A DNA stretch of 64,000 bases from Lachnospiraceae bacterium C10 (GTDB taxonomy: Bacteria; Bacillota; Clostridia; Lachnospirales; Lachnospiraceae): positions 33,749-97,748 of the forward strand of contig FMTN01000018.1 of NCBI GenBank assembly GCA_900100095.1, written 5' to 3'. The translations under genes were made by a program, and so were the position numbers. This document shows, in pieces, positions 1 to 9,673 of the stretch. The notes below the pieces were generated by a model, which searched no databases, had not been told where the DNA came from, and saw only the letters and a list, made by a program, of their open reading frames with translations. Within the stretch, counting starts at the first letter, position 1. Each line of letters begins with the position of its first letter.

Positions 1-2375
1 ATTCGTTCCATTGCGCTGTTGACATCTTCATCAGAAAGATTACGATCCTTTGCACGGAAGGTCAGGCTGTATGACAGTGACTTATGGCCGGAAAGGACCT
101 GTGCACCCTCATATACATCGAAGAGCTCATACTTCTCAAGATACTCTCCGCCTTCTTTTTCAAAGACAGCTTCGATCTGACCTGCCAGCACTTCCTTTGG
201 AACAACAAGAGAAACATCTCTTGAAGATGAAGGGAAGTTTGCAATGCCTGTGTACTTCTTCACGAAGTTTGCATGTTCTACAACAACCGGCATATCAATC
301 ACTGCAATGTAAACCCTGTCTTTTATATTGTAATTTCCTGCTACAACAGGATGAACCTCTCCCAGGTAACCAAGCACGTGATCCTGATAGCAGATCTTTG
401 CCTGACGGCCCGGATGAAGGAACGGCTTGCCTGCTGCCGGATCATAGGTGATCTGGTTCTGTAAGCCAACCTTGCAAAGGAACTCTTCCACAGCGCCCTT
501 CATTGTGAAGAAATCGCCATCACCGTAGAATCCCAGAGTAAACTGCATACGCTCATCCGGAAGCTCTGTAAGTGGAAGCTCCTTCGCAATATAGATATTA
601 CCCAGTTCATATAAGGAGACATCCTTATTGCGTCGGTTGTAGTTGGTTGAAAGGCTGTTTAACATACCGTTCAAAGAGAGGGTACGCATGATGGAGAAAT
701 CCTCACCCAGCGGATTGGAGATTCGGATTGCCTCTCTCTCCTTTGCATCCTCCGGAAGCAAAAGCTTATCAAACACCTTCGGGCTCTCGAAGGAATAGGT
801 CATTGCCTGAGAGAAGCCGCAGTACTCTGCCACATCTCTTGCAATATCCTCAATCTCCATCTTATAAGACTTGCCGCCTGCTGTTGCAGATGCTCTCGGA
901 AGCGTAGTCAGAATCTTGTCATATCCATAGAAACGGGCAACCTCTTCCGCAATGTCCGCAAAGGATAACAGATCCTGACGGAAGGTCGGAATAATAAGCT
1001 CCTGTGTCGTCTCATCATATCCAAGTTCGATCTTCTTAAGGTAGGCAAGCTGTGTCTCTGCATCGATGTCTGTTCCCAGGAAGGCATTTGTCTTCTCCGG
1101 CTCAAACTTGATACGGATCTCTTTCTTTTCCTCAGGGTAGATATCAATCACACCACCGACAACCTCACCGGCGCCTAATTCTTCAATCAGCTGGCAGGCA
1201 CGGTTCATCGCCTCGATCGCATTGTTTGGATCCAGTCCCTTTTCAAAAATACCGGATGCCTCGGTACGCATACCAAGTCTCTTTGCTGAAAGACGGATAT
1301 TGGTTCCGTCAAAGCATGCCGCCTCAAACAGCATGGTCTTGACCTGATCTGTGATCATGGAATTCTCACCGCCCATGATACCAGCAACACCGATTGGCTT
1401 CTCACCATCATTGATCATTAACATATCGTGATCAAGCTCATGTTCCTGACCGTCTAATGTCACAAACTTTTCACCGTCTGTTGCATTGTTAACCACGATC
1501 TTCTTACCGGCAATCTGGTCGAGGTCATAGGCATGCATCGGCTGTCCATACTCTTCCATGACATAGTTGGTAATATCCACGATATTGTTGATCGGGCGGA
1601 TTCCCTGGCTGCGAAGTCTCTCCTGCATCCACTTTGGAGAAGGTTCGATCTTGATATTCTTAACGACGCGGGCTGTATAACGGCTGCAGAGGTCATGGTT
1701 TAACACCTCAACACTTACATAATCGTTAACATCCTCATCATTTCCTGTCTCTGTTACAACCGGAGGCTCGAACGGAAGGTCAAAGGTTGCTGCCGCTTCA
1801 CGCGCAAGTCCGATCAAAGAGAAACAATCCACACGGTTGCTTGTAATCTCGTACTCAACAACCACATCATCAAGGCCTAAATAGCTTACAGCATCCTCAC
1901 CGACCGGTGCATCTTCTCCAAAGATATAAAGACCGTTTTCCGGAGCATCCGGGAAGAGATCTCTTGTAGCTCCCAGCTCTTCGATGGAGCACATCATACC
2001 ATTGGATGGAACACCGCGAAGCTTACCGGCTTTGATCTTGATTCCACCCGGTGTCTTTGTTCCGTCGTGGCCTCCTGCCACGCGACCGCCATCTAATACA
2101 ACCGGAACCTTTGCGCCGACAAATACGTTCGGAGCTCCGGTAACGATCTGGATCTCTTCCGATCCGATATTAACCTGACAAATCACAAGCTTGTCTGCAT
2201 CCGGATGCGGATCGATCTTATTCACCTGGCCGATCACAATTTTATCCAAATCTTCATTTTGCTTTACGAAGAATTCAACCTTGGAACCTGAAAGTGTCAT
2301 AGCATCCGTATATTCCTGCGGATCAACGGTAAGTCCAGGAACCATTGCTGCAATCCATTTTAAAGAAGTTTTCAT
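1..2375 (-). CDS. pheT: Phenylalanyl-tRNA synthetase beta subunit (3' end cut by window)
   Basis: Beta subunit of the cytoplasmic alpha2beta2 enzyme that charges tRNA-Phe. The frame stays open from the ATG at 2375 to the window edge, giving 791 visible codons; family members have about 800, so only the last few residues of the C-terminal anticodon-binding (FDX-ACB) domain should be missing. The N-terminus (MKTSLKWIAAMVPGLTVD) and a following tRNA-binding-like OB domain (VTGAPNVFVGAKVPVVLDGG at about residues 80-100) are typical, as is the B5-region sequence RLGMRTEASGIFEKGLDPNN. An AGGAG-type site precedes the ATG. It lies 51 nt downstream of pheS on the same strand, the usual pheST order. 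Identity is certain; only the 3' end is unseen. Confidence 0.96.
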   Translation of the reverse strand, partial: MKTSLKWIAAMVPGLTVDPQEYTDAMTLSGSKVEFFVKQNEDLDKIVIGQVNKIDPHPDADKLVICQVNIGSEEIQIVTGAPNVFVGAKVPVVLDGGRVAGGHDGTKTPGGIKIKAGKLRGVPSNGMMCSIEELGATRDLFPDAPENGLYIFGEDAPVGEDAVSYLGLDDVVVEYEITSNRVDCFSLIGLAREAAATFDLPFEPPVVTETGNDEDVNDYVSVEVLNHDLCSRYTARVVKNIKIEPSPKWMQERLRSQGIRPINNIVDITNYVMEEYGQPMHAYDLDQIAGKKIVVNNATDGEKFVTLDGQEHELDHDMLMINDGEKPIGVAGIMGGENSMITDQVKTMLFEAACFDGTNIRLSAKRLGMRTEASGIFEKGLDPNNAIEAMNRACQLIEELGAGEVVGGVIDIYPEEKKEIRIKFEPEKTNAFLGTDIDAETQLAYLKKIELGYDETTQELIIPTFRQDLLSFADIAEEVARFYGYDKILTTLPRASATAGGKSYKMEIEDIARDVAEYCGFSQAMTYSFESPKVFDKLLLPEDAKEREAIRISNPLGEDFSIMRTLSLNGMLNSLSTNYNRRNKDVSLYELGNIYIAKELPLTELPDERMQFTLGFYGDGDFFTMKGAVEEFLCKVGLQNQITYDPAAGKPFLHPGRQAKICYQDHVLGYLGEVHPVVAGNYNIKDRVYIAVIDMPVVVEHANFVKKYTGIANFPSSSRDVSLVVPKEVLAGQIEAVFEKEGGEYLEKYELFDVYEGAQVLSGHKSLSYSLTFRAKDRNLSDEDVNSAMER

Positions 2376-2426
2376 GATTTATTCCTCTCCTGCTCTATTT
2401 TCCATTCTGTATCAAACACCTTTTCC

Positions 2427-3449
2427 TTAGAACTGGGAAAGGAATCGATCATCATTCTCGTAAAGGAGACGCATATCGTCGATCTCGTACTTTAAGAGTG
2501 CGATACGCTCAAGACCAATACCGAAGGCAAAACCGGAATACTCCTCCGGATCGATACCGCTCATCTTCAATACCTTCGGATGAACCATACCGCACCCAAG
2601 GATCTCAATCCAGCCCTCTCCCTTACAGAATCGGCAGCCCTTACCGCCACACTTAAAGCAGGATACATCCATCTCTGCTGAAGGCTCTGTGAACGGGAAA
2701 TGATGCGGACGGAACTTAACCTTGGTATCCTTACCGAACAGCTTTTGAACGAACATCTGTAAGGTTCCCTTTAAATCCGAGAATGTAATTCCCTTGTCAA
2801 TGACCATACCTTCAATCTGATGGAAGGAAGGAGAATGTGTTGCATCCACCTCATCCGCACGGAATACACGTCCCGGTGCAATCATGCGAATTGGAGGTTT
2901 CTTGGCTTCCATGGTACGAACCTGTACCGGAGAAGTCTGTGTACGCAGAAGAATATCCTTATTAATGTAAAACGTATCCTGTTCATCCTTTGCCGGATGG
3001 TTTGCCGGAATATTCAACGCTTCAAAGTTATAGTAATCCTTTTCAATCTCCGGACCTTCTACAACCTCAAATCCCATTCCCACGAAAATCTTCTCGACTT
3101 CTTCAAGAGCGATGGTATTCGGATGGCGATGTCCGATCTTATTCTTCTTGGCCGGGAGCGTCACGTCAATGGTCTCATTGGCAAGACGATGCTTCATCTG
3201 CTCTAATTCCATCTTCTCCTTCGCAGCGCCAAGTTTCTCCTCAATGGCCTTACGTGTATCATTAACCCACTGTCCAACCTTCGGACGGTCTTCCGGAGCA
3301 ACCTCCTTCATACTCTTAAGGATCGCTGTAAGCTCACCCTTTTTACCAAGGAAGGTGACTCTGGCCGAATTCAGCATTTCCGGATCCGTCGCATTTTCAA
3401 TTTCACTGACAGCTTTCTGACGGATTTCCTCTAACTTTTCCTTCATCAT
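2427..3449 (-). CDS. pheS: Phenylalanyl-tRNA synthetase alpha subunit
   Basis: Catalytic subunit of phenylalanyl-tRNA synthetase, 340 aa, normal length. It has an N-terminal coiled-coil region followed by the class II core: motif 2 region [20 protein letters not shown], the Cys-rich insert [17 protein letters not shown] seen in many bacterial PheS, and motif 3 [20 protein letters not shown]. Two ATGs are adjacent (3449 and 3446); GAAGG sits 4 and 7 nt upstream of them, so the second may be preferred. An upstream ATG behind a better AAGGAG opens a 4-codon frame (MKAL) whose TGA overlaps the pheS start, suggesting reinitiation. No T-box is visible in the short leader. It forms an operon with pheT. 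Confidence 0.97.
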   Translation of the reverse strand: MMKEKLEEIRQKAVSEIENATDPEMLNSARVTFLGKKGELTAILKSMKEVAPEDRPKVGQWVNDTRKAIEEKLGAAKEKMELEQMKHRLANETIDVTLPAKKNKIGHRHPNTIALEEVEKIFVGMGFEVVEGPEIEKDYYNFEALNIPANHPAKDEQDTFYINKDILLRTQTSPVQVRTMEAKKPPIRMIAPGRVFRADEVDATHSPSFHQIEGMVIDKGITFSDLKGTLQMFVQKLFGKDTKVKFRPHHFPFTEPSAEMDVSCFKCGGKGCRFCKGEGWIEILGCGMVHPKVLKMSGIDPEEYSGFAFGIGLERIALLKYEIDDMRLLYENDDRFLSQF

Positions 3450-3528
3450 AGTGCCTTCATGTCTCCTTTTTCTTATATCCTACACGGTGGGTATACAATC
3501 CCCCACTATGCTCATTACGCCATTTTAT

Positions 3529-3557
3529 AGCATAATAAAATGGCAGGTGGATGTCAA
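3529..3557 (-). promoter_or_regulatory. pheST promoter, overlapping the upstream terminator
   Basis: On the minus strand TTGACA (3552-3557) is followed after 17 nt by TATGCT (3529-3534). The -35 box lies in the loop region of the hairpin that ends the DUF3737 gene, so terminator and promoter overlap. The predicted leader is about 70 nt. Confidence 0.6.
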
Positions 3558-3570
3558 CCGCCTGCCATTT
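3538..3570 (-). terminator. Terminator hairpin of the MATE/DUF3737 unit
   Basis: AAATGGCAGG and CCTGCCATTT pair around a loop holding TTGACA; a weak T-run (TTTTATTAT) follows on the minus strand, 21 nt past the DUF3737 stop. Confidence 0.55.
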
Positions 3571-3590
3571 CATCGTAGTCCTGCTATCGT

Positions 3591-4478
3591 TTATATTTCA
3601 TTCCAATCGATATCGCTTCGCTCCTCATCAATCGTTTCACAGATAATTGTTGTTTTACCCGGATTCTCACAATCCTGTGTAATCATCAATGTACCGATTT
3701 CATCCGCCTTGATGGTACCGGAGGACGGATTCAGAACAGAATCCACTCTGCCTTTAATATCAGCTTCCACATCACAATACTCAAATGCCAGCTGTGTATT
3801 CACAAGGCGACAGTTCTCCATCTTAAGGTTTTGAATATAACAAAGTCCCTGTGTTGACTCAATGGTACAATTTCTAAAGGTAAGATTCTTAGAATTCCAT
3901 CCAAGATACTCTCCGTAAATATAGCAGTTCTCCACTACCACATTCTCGGTATTCCAGAAGGCATCCTTTGAAATCAACCGGCTGTCTTTAATGGTAATAT
4001 TCTTCGCTCCGTCAAAAGGATAATTGCCATCTAGCGTCAAATTTGTAATCTCAAGATTCTCGGAATTCATGCCGAAGTAAGGACCCTTTGCCACCACATG
4101 CTCCATCTTGACATTTTTGCAGCTCCAGAGCGTCTCCTGCGCATCGGTAAAAGAGACATTTTTTAACGTTACGCCATCACATCGTCTGAAATTTTTCGGA
4201 GCTACAATCGTTGAATTCTCCACGCTGATATCGTTTGTATACCAGACACCGCTTCGTGCCATTTCAAACCAGATGCTGTCCTTTACATCCACATGGTTTG
4301 CATACCACAATGGATATTTATATTTGAATTCACCCTGGTTGATCTCCAGATTTGAGGCCTCTTTTAACGGGGACTCACCCTTTTCAAATATAACATTGCA
4401 AAGAAGCAGATTCTTTTTTCCAAACAAGGATCTCTCATCGGAATAACGTTTATTGCAAATCACTGTTTTATCACTCAT
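3591..4478 (-). CDS. DUF3737 family right-handed beta-helix protein
   Basis: 295 aa, no signal peptide or membrane segment. It is made of repeating short units of the type xNxxIxNxxI (for example NITIKDSRLISKDAFWNTEN and NLTFRNCTIES), which fits a pectin-lyase-like right-handed beta-helix and matches my memory of the DUF3737 family. Function is unknown; enzymatic activity cannot be inferred. The open frame runs upstream to 4523 but overlaps the MATE gene; GGAGGA lies 3 nt before the ATG at 4478, giving MSDKTVICNKRY as N-terminus. The gap to the MATE stop is 17 nt, so the two are cotranscribed. Family assignment is from recall of the repeat pattern. Confidence 0.8.
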   Translation of the reverse strand: MSDKTVICNKRYSDERSLFGKKNLLLCNVIFEKGESPLKEASNLEINQGEFKYKYPLWYANHVDVKDSIWFEMARSGVWYTNDISVENSTIVAPKNFRRCDGVTLKNVSFTDAQETLWSCKNVKMEHVVAKGPYFGMNSENLEITNLTLDGNYPFDGAKNITIKDSRLISKDAFWNTENVVVENCYIYGEYLGWNSKNLTFRNCTIESTQGLCYIQNLKMENCRLVNTQLAFEYCDVEADIKGRVDSVLNPSSGTIKADEIGTLMITQDCENPGKTTIICETIDEERSDIDWNEI

Positions 4479-4495
4479 ATATCCTCCAAACACAT

Positions 4496-5935
4496 CTATC
4501 CTGCCTGCTCCAGGCTGTCCCACTTTTCATGCCGCTTCATCCAGCGTCCTGTAAAGAAACGAACCAAAAAGATCACGCCACGGAAAAAAAGCTCCGTTGC
4601 CATCGCGATCCAGACACCCAAGAGTCCCAGGCGAAATACCTTTGTAAACAACAGCGCCAGTGGAATTCTTACAACCCATACGGAGAAGAAATTCATAAGA
4701 GACGGGACAAAGGTATCTTCCGCTCCTCTAAAAATTCCGCTGGCAACAATCTGCGCTCCGTAAAAAGCTTCAACCACCGCTTCAATCCGAAGAACCAAAA
4801 CAGCCTGTTTCACCACCTCAGGATCCGGTGAAAGAAGCCCGATCATCCACGGTGCAATGAAAAACATTACAACACCAAGACCTCCCTGTAGCACCATTCC
4901 ATAGGATAAGGTGATTTTTCCAAAGGAGATGGCTGTTTTTTTCCTTCCCGCTCCAATACTCTGTCCCACCAGGGTGGAAGCCGCATCCGCAACTCCATAT
5001 CCCGGCATATAGCAAAGACTCTCGGTCGTAATGGCGAAAGAGTTGGCTGCCAGCGCCACATTTCCAAGCGGGGAAATAATCATGGTATATGCCACCTGGG
5101 CAACGTTCATAACTAAACGCTCAAACATCATCGGGAGAGAAATCATAACCGCCCGCACAATATCCTTGCGCACCAGATGGTATTTCTCCGCTCTTCGAAG
5201 GCGAAGCATCGAACCCTTCTTCATAAGAAAATACAAGGACAGGCCGCCTACAACCACTTCCGACAGGCCGCTTCCAAGAGCCGCTCCTCGAACCCCAAGG
5301 CCAAGGCCTTTGACTACCACCGTTGTACCAAAAAAAGAAAATGCCCTTCCCGGATAGATACAGATATAGTTAAATATCACATCCAGAAAACACACCAGCG
5401 TATTCAAAATCCCCGGAACTTTCATATTACCACTGGCCGTCAAAAGCCCATTACAAAGCTGCCGGATTACCATAACCGGCATAAAAAGGCAAAAAATAAG
5501 AAAGTAACCGCCTGCGTCCCTCACCAGAGATTTCTTACCGCCCAGCCAGACGGGCAGGCTGTTATGAATCAGGCTTCCCGCGATACAGATCAGAAGCGCA
5601 ATCGCTGTCACCACAAAAAATGACTGGAAGGTCAAAGATCTGGCTCTTTTTTCATCCTTTGCTCCGATGGCAAGGGCCGTCTGTATTGTAAATCCACTGA
5701 TAAAGGAGGTACAAAGACCACCCACAAGCCACAGGGATGTCATTACAAGACCGATGGATGCCGTTGCATCTCTACCAAGATGACCTACCATACCGGAATC
5801 GATATATTCCATAATTACAGTCGAAATCTGCGCCATCATGGAAGGCAGCGACAATCTTGCCACAAGATTCAGTTTTTCGGTAAGGGTCATGGACTGGCCG
5901 TTACGCAACCGGACCAAATGCTCTTCTGCTGTCAT
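4496..5935 (-). CDS. MATE family multidrug/sodium antiporter
   Basis: 479-aa membrane protein with about 12 hydrophobic helices in two MatE halves. The first half begins LVARLSLPSMMAQISTVIMEY with the family's short helix-1 pattern and ESQSIGAG-like element VGQSIGAGRKK in the second half. It should export cationic compounds using a Na+ or H+ gradient at the cytoplasmic membrane; substrate unknown. AAGGAG lies 5 nt before the ATG, with a 2-codon ATGAAATGA frame overlapping the start. It lies just 37 nt past a strong terminator of a 6S-like RNA, with little room for its own promoter, so expression may depend on read-through of that RNA. Cotranscribed with the DUF3737 gene. Confidence 0.93.
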   Translation of the reverse strand: MTAEEHLVRLRNGQSMTLTEKLNLVARLSLPSMMAQISTVIMEYIDSGMVGHLGRDATASIGLVMTSLWLVGGLCTSFISGFTIQTALAIGAKDEKRARSLTFQSFFVVTAIALLICIAGSLIHNSLPVWLGGKKSLVRDAGGYFLIFCLFMPVMVIRQLCNGLLTASGNMKVPGILNTLVCFLDVIFNYICIYPGRAFSFFGTTVVVKGLGLGVRGAALGSGLSEVVVGGLSLYFLMKKGSMLRLRRAEKYHLVRKDIVRAVMISLPMMFERLVMNVAQVAYTMIISPLGNVALAANSFAITTESLCYMPGYGVADAASTLVGQSIGAGRKKTAISFGKITLSYGMVLQGGLGVVMFFIAPWMIGLLSPDPEVVKQAVLVLRIEAVVEAFYGAQIVASGIFRGAEDTFVPSLMNFFSVWVVRIPLALLFTKVFRLGLLGVWIAMATELFFRGVIFLVRFFTGRWMKRHEKWDSLEQAG

Positions 5936-5972
5936 TTCATCTCCTTCGATAATTGCTTGTAAAATTGCTCAT

Positions 5973-6017
5973 AAAAAGGAGCACCCACTCAGAAGGTACA
6001 CTTCTGAAAGATGCTCC
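5973..6017 (-). terminator. Terminator of the 6S-like RNA
   Basis: Minus strand: GGAGCA... pairs with ...TGCTCC, with an inner CAGAAG/CTTCTG stem, followed by TTTTT. Confidence 0.8.
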
Positions 6018-6034
6018 CCATATCATTCAAATAT

Positions 6035-6239
6035 TCCCAGCGTGCCGGGCTCGCATTTTTGACTCCTAGCGATCGGCTAGGTGGGTTACCTCAGTTGACC
6101 ATCCGTCTTCTACCGGAGACTATAGTCTCTCTGCACAAGTGCATGCACCGAAGCCTGACTTCAAGCCACTCATCTTGGGATCCCGTTTAAAGTAAATGTA
6201 GGTTCAAAAACTACGAGTTGAATCGTACACTCCAGGTTA
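6035..6239 (-). ncRNA. ssrS: 6S RNA (RNA polymerase regulator), probable
   Basis: About 205 nt with its own promoter and a terminator and no open frame. Its two ends pair over a long distance: CCTGGAGTGT (6227-6236) with GCACGCTGGG (6036-6045), then CTCGTAGTTTTTGA with TCAAAAATGCGAG. The middle keeps a large open region containing GAACCTACATTT, ACGGGATCCC and a small CTAGC-CGATC-GCTAG hairpin. A closed long stem, central bubble and distal stem are the architecture of 6S RNA, which mimics an open promoter and binds the housekeeping holoenzyme. I cannot run a covariance model. A riboswitch for the downstream MATE gene is the main alternative. Confidence 0.72.
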
Positions 6240-6245
6240 TTTCAT

Positions 6246-6251
6246 ATTATA
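6246..6251 (-). promoter_or_regulatory. -10 box of the 6S-like RNA
   Basis: TATAAT on the minus strand, 6-7 nt before the inferred 5' end (ATAACCTGG). No good -35 hexamer is seen 17 nt upstream. Confidence 0.5.
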
Positions 6252-6405
6252 CAGGAAAACCATCAAAAATCCCATAGGAAATTCTGTTTTTCAGAAGTTT
6301 GATCTCCAGGATAAGTATAGTACTATATAATTGCGCGCAATGCAACAACTTTTTCTTTTTTTGTCACATCTTTATGTTAACGATTCGTAACGGTTCTAGG
6401 ATAAG

Positions 6406-6433
6406 AAAAATCCGGCTGCGTAAAGCAGCCGGA
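6406..6433 (-). terminator. pckA terminator
   Basis: Perfect 9-bp stem TCCGGCTGC/GCAGCCGGA with a 5-nt loop, then TTTTTC on the minus strand, about 36 nt after the pckA stop. Confidence 0.88.
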
Positions 6434-6468
6434 CAAAACGTCTCGTTTATGTATGGATTATGTATGAA

Positions 6469-8082
6469 TTAGAGCTGTGGACCTGCAGCAACAAGTGCCT
6501 TACCAGCCTCATTTGTCTCATACTTCTTGAAGTTCTTAATGAATCTCTCAGCAAGATCCTTAGCCTTCTTTTCCCACTCGGAAGCATCAGCATAAGTATC
6601 ACGAGGATCAAGAATTCCTGTATCAACACCCTCAAGCTCTGTTGGAACCTCGAAACCGAAGTATGGGATTGTCTTTGTAGGTGCCTTGTCTACTGAACCA
6701 TTCTGGATTGCAGTGATGATTCCTCTTGTATCCTTGATAGAGATACGCTTTCCTGTACCATTCCATCCTGTGTTAACAAGATATGCCTTTGCACCGCTCT
6801 GCTCCATTCTCTTAACAAGCTCCTCAGCGTACTTTGTAGGATGAAGCTCAAGGAAAGCCTGTCCGAAGCATGCAGAGAAGGTAGGAGTAGGCTCAGTAAT
6901 TCCACGCTCTGTTCCGGCAAGCTTAGCTGTGAAACCGGAAAGGAAGTAATACTTTGTCTGCTCAGCATTCAGGATAGAAACCGGTGGAAGAACACCGAAT
7001 GCATCTGCTGAAAGGAAGATTACATTATCAGCAGCAGGTCCTGAAGACTTACCGTTTACATTTGCAACAATCTTCTCGATGTGATCGATTGGATAAGATA
7101 CACGTGTATTCTCTGTTACACTCTTATCATTGAAATCAAGCTTGCCGTCTTCTGCAACTGTTACGTTCTCAAGAAGAGCGTTACGCTTGATTGCGTTGTA
7201 GATATCCGGCTCAGCCTCGCCATCAAGGTTGATAACCTTAGCGTAGCAACCACCCTCATAGTTGAATACACCGTTGTCATCCCAGCCGTGCTCATCATCA
7301 CCGATCAGAAGACGCTGTGGGTCTGTAGAAAGTGTGGTCTTACCTGTTCCGGATAAACCGAAGAAGATAGAAGTATGCTTACCATCGAAGTCTGTGTTTG
7401 CAGAGCAATGCATAGAAGCGATACCCTTAAGAGGCATATAGTAGTTCATCATAGAGAACATACCCTTCTTCATCTCTCCGCCGTACCATGTGTTAATGAT
7501 AACCTGCTCACGTGTTGTGATATTGAATACAACAGCAGTCTCAGAATTAAGACCAAGCTCCTTGTAATTCTCAACCTTAGCCTTGGAAGCATTGTATACT
7601 ACGAAGTCAGGCTCGAAGTTCTCAAGCTCTTCTGCTGTCGGCTTAATGAACATGTTCTCAACGAAATGAGCCTGCCAAGCAACCTCTACGATGAAACGTA
7701 CAGCCATACGGGTATCCTCGTTGGCACCACAGAATGCATCTACTACAAACAGCTTCTTATTAGAGAGCTCTTTCTTTGCAATATCCTTAAGAGCCTCCCA
7801 TGTCTCCTGTGTAGCAGGATGGTTATCATTTGGATACTCCTCAGAGTTCCACCATACGGTATCCTTAGAATTCTCATCCATTACGATGAACTTATCTTTA
7901 GGAGAACGACCGGTATAAATTCCTGTAAATACATCAACAGCGCCAAGCTCTGTCTCATGTCCTACTTCGAAACCCTCAAGATCAGCCTTTGTCTCCTCTG
8001 CGAATAACTCTTCGTAGGAAGGATTGTAAACGATCTCAGTGGTTCCAGTGATTCCGTACTTTGTTAAGTCAATCTTTGCCAT
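6469..8082 (-). CDS. pckA: Phosphoenolpyruvate carboxykinase (ATP)
   Basis: 537 aa, full length. Interconverts oxaloacetate + ATP and PEP + CO2 + ADP; in fermentative clostridia it often runs toward oxaloacetate. The kinase-1a loop GLSGTGKT is at residues 242-249 and kinase-2 GDDEHGWDD at 261-269; the substrate-binding TGRSPKDKF is at 57-65 and the metal-site [12 protein letters not shown] context is intact, as is [14 protein letters not shown] further on. The frame extends upstream to 8118, but AAAGAGG lies 7 nt before the ATG at 8082, giving [10 protein letters not shown]. It is monocistronic, with its own promoter and terminator, and divergent from citrate synthase. Codon use is biased to GAA, CTT and ACA in a way that suggests high expression. 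Confidence 0.97.
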   Translation of the reverse strand: MAKIDLTKYGITGTTEIVYNPSYEELFAEETKADLEGFEVGHETELGAVDVFTGIYTGRSPKDKFIVMDENSKDTVWWNSEEYPNDNHPATQETWEALKDIAKKELSNKKLFVVDAFCGANEDTRMAVRFIVEVAWQAHFVENMFIKPTAEELENFEPDFVVYNASKAKVENYKELGLNSETAVVFNITTREQVIINTWYGGEMKKGMFSMMNYYMPLKGIASMHCSANTDFDGKHTSIFFGLSGTGKTTLSTDPQRLLIGDDEHGWDDNGVFNYEGGCYAKVINLDGEAEPDIYNAIKRNALLENVTVAEDGKLDFNDKSVTENTRVSYPIDHIEKIVANVNGKSSGPAADNVIFLSADAFGVLPPVSILNAEQTKYYFLSGFTAKLAGTERGITEPTPTFSACFGQAFLELHPTKYAEELVKRMEQSGAKAYLVNTGWNGTGKRISIKDTRGIITAIQNGSVDKAPTKTIPYFGFEVPTELEGVDTGILDPRDTYADASEWEKKAKDLAERFIKNFKKYETNEAGKALVAAGPQL

Positions 8083-8132
8083 TCTAAAACCTCTTTCGCA
8101 TAAATTTGAAACCTTCAAAATTACCGTCCTTC

Positions 8133-8160
8133 ATTATACCTTACTTTTGTGCAAAATCAA
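8133..8160 (-). promoter_or_regulatory. pckA promoter
   Basis: TTGATT (8155-8160) and TATAAT (8133-8138) on the minus strand, 16-nt spacer. The 5' leader is about 45 nt. Confidence 0.65.
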
Positions 8161-8208
8161 AAACTTTTGGCTGAAAATTTGCATTTAAACTGATTTTTCA
8201 TAAGAAAA

Positions 8209-8238
8209 TTGTTAACTAACCCCTAAATATGGTAGAAT
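8209..8238 (+). promoter_or_regulatory. Citrate synthase promoter
   Basis: TTGTTA (8209-8214), 18-nt spacer, TAGAAT (8233-8238), giving a leader of about 45 nt. Confidence 0.55.
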
Positions 8239-8288
8239 ACTATCGTTTATGGAAAAAGGAATATTTATAAGAAAGAGAGGTGTCCCCT

Positions 8289-9650
8289 TTGCCATCAAAT
8301 TTTAGCAAGGTCACTCCCGAAATCGAAGCATTGGCTCAGAAAACCGAAGATGCTGCTTACATCGATCCGGAATTATATTCCGAGTACAATGTAAAACGCG
8401 GACTTCGTGATTTAAATGGTCGTGGTGTACTCGTCGGTATTACAAACATTTCAGAAGTCAATTCTCAACGGATCATCGACGGTAAGAACGTTCCAATCGA
8501 CGGCGAACTTTTCTATCGTGGATATAACGTCCAGGAAATTGTCAAAAATATGAAGGACGATAACCATTTTGGATTTGAAGAGATCATTTATCTTCTACTG
8601 TTCGGAGAACTTCCGGACAGAAAACAGCTGGATGACTTCATTTCCCTGTTGGCCAACTATCGCACCCTTCCACGTAACTTCGTTCGTGATGTCATCATGA
8701 AAAAGTCTTCGAAGGATATGATGAATACCCTGGCCCGTTCCGTTTTGACCTTATATTCCTATGACGACAATCCGGACGATACATCGGAGAGCAACGTCCT
8801 TCGGCAGTGTCTGCAGCTGATTGCCATGTTCCCGTTGCTGTCTGTTTACGGATACCAAGCTTACCGCTACTACGACAAGGGCGATTCCCTTATCATCCAC
8901 AGACCGAAAAAGGAGTATTCCACAGCGGAAAATATCCTCCACTGTCTGCGTGATGACAGCAGTTTCACCCCACTGGAGGCCAAGCTTTTAGATGTCGCTT
9001 TAATTCTTCATGCGGAGCACGGCGGCGGTAACAACTCCACCTTCACAACACACCTTGTCTCCTCTTCCGGAACCGATACCTATTCTGCTATTTCTGCAGC
9101 CATCGGCTCTCTTAAGGGACCAAGACACGGTGGAGCCAACATCAAGGTCGTCAAGATGTTTGCAGACATGAAGAAAAAGATCAAGGACTGGACCAGCGAA
9201 GAGGAAGTCGGCACCTACCTTCGTGCTCTCCTTCACAAAGAGGCCTTCGATCATGCCGGCCTCATTTACGGTATCGGACATGCGGTTTACTCCATCTCCG
9301 ATCCTCGTGCCGTAACCTTCCACGGTTATGTTGAGCAGCTGGCTGAGGCCAAGGGCTATGAGAAAGAATTTGCTCTTTACTCCCTTGTTGAGCGCCTTGC
9401 TCCGCAGATCATCGCCGAGGAACGCAAGATCTACAAGGGTGTCAGCCCAAACGTCGACTTTTACAGTGGCTTTGTATATCAGATGCTCGAACTTCCTCTT
9501 GAGCTGTATACTCCGATTTTTGCCATTGCACGTATTGCCGGCTGGAGTGCTCACCGTATGGAAGAGATCTGCCATAAGGATAAGATCATGCGTCCTGCCT
9601 ATATGACAGTCACCGAACATCATCCGTATGTTCCAATTGAAAAAAGATAA
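8289..9650 (+). CDS. gltA: Citrate synthase
   Basis: 453 aa from the TTG at 8289. Condenses oxaloacetate and acetyl-CoA to citrate, the entry to the oxidative branch leading to 2-oxoglutarate and glutamate. Family marks: LHAEHGGGNNSTFTTHLVSS (substrate His), GSLKGPRHGGAN, and the catalytic His in YGIGHAVYSISDPRA. The frame could start at a GTG (8280), but that overlaps the AGAGAGG ribosome site; TTG lies 8 nt after it. The protein is of the longer clostridial type. A small membrane protein follows after 23 nt. It is divergent from pckA, so oxaloacetate supply and use sit side by side. Confidence 0.95.
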   Translation: MPSNFSKVTPEIEALAQKTEDAAYIDPELYSEYNVKRGLRDLNGRGVLVGITNISEVNSQRIIDGKNVPIDGELFYRGYNVQEIVKNMKDDNHFGFEEIIYLLLFGELPDRKQLDDFISLLANYRTLPRNFVRDVIMKKSSKDMMNTLARSVLTLYSYDDNPDDTSESNVLRQCLQLIAMFPLLSVYGYQAYRYYDKGDSLIIHRPKKEYSTAENILHCLRDDSSFTPLEAKLLDVALILHAEHGGGNNSTFTTHLVSSSGTDTYSAISAAIGSLKGPRHGGANIKVVKMFADMKKKIKDWTSEEEVGTYLRALLHKEAFDHAGLIYGIGHAVYSISDPRAVTFHGYVEQLAEAKGYEKEFALYSLVERLAPQIIAEERKIYKGVSPNVDFYSGFVYQMLELPLELYTPIFAIARIAGWSAHRMEEICHKDKIMRPAYMTVTEHHPYVPIEKR

Positions 9651-9673
9651 TCAGTTAGAGGTTTATTGTAGAA

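Noticed and set aside
50..464. Small plus-strand frames at the window start
   Set aside because: Antisense to the pheT C-terminal region, which reads cleanly on the minus strand.
6327..6345. Palindrome TTGCGCGCAA as a regulator site
   Set aside because: Only 10 bp, between two terminated units, with no clear promoter next to it; too little to call.
9000..9623. 207-codon minus-strand open frame inside citrate synthase
   Set aside because: It is the mirror of a conserved gene with codon bias; no ribosome site and no family features.
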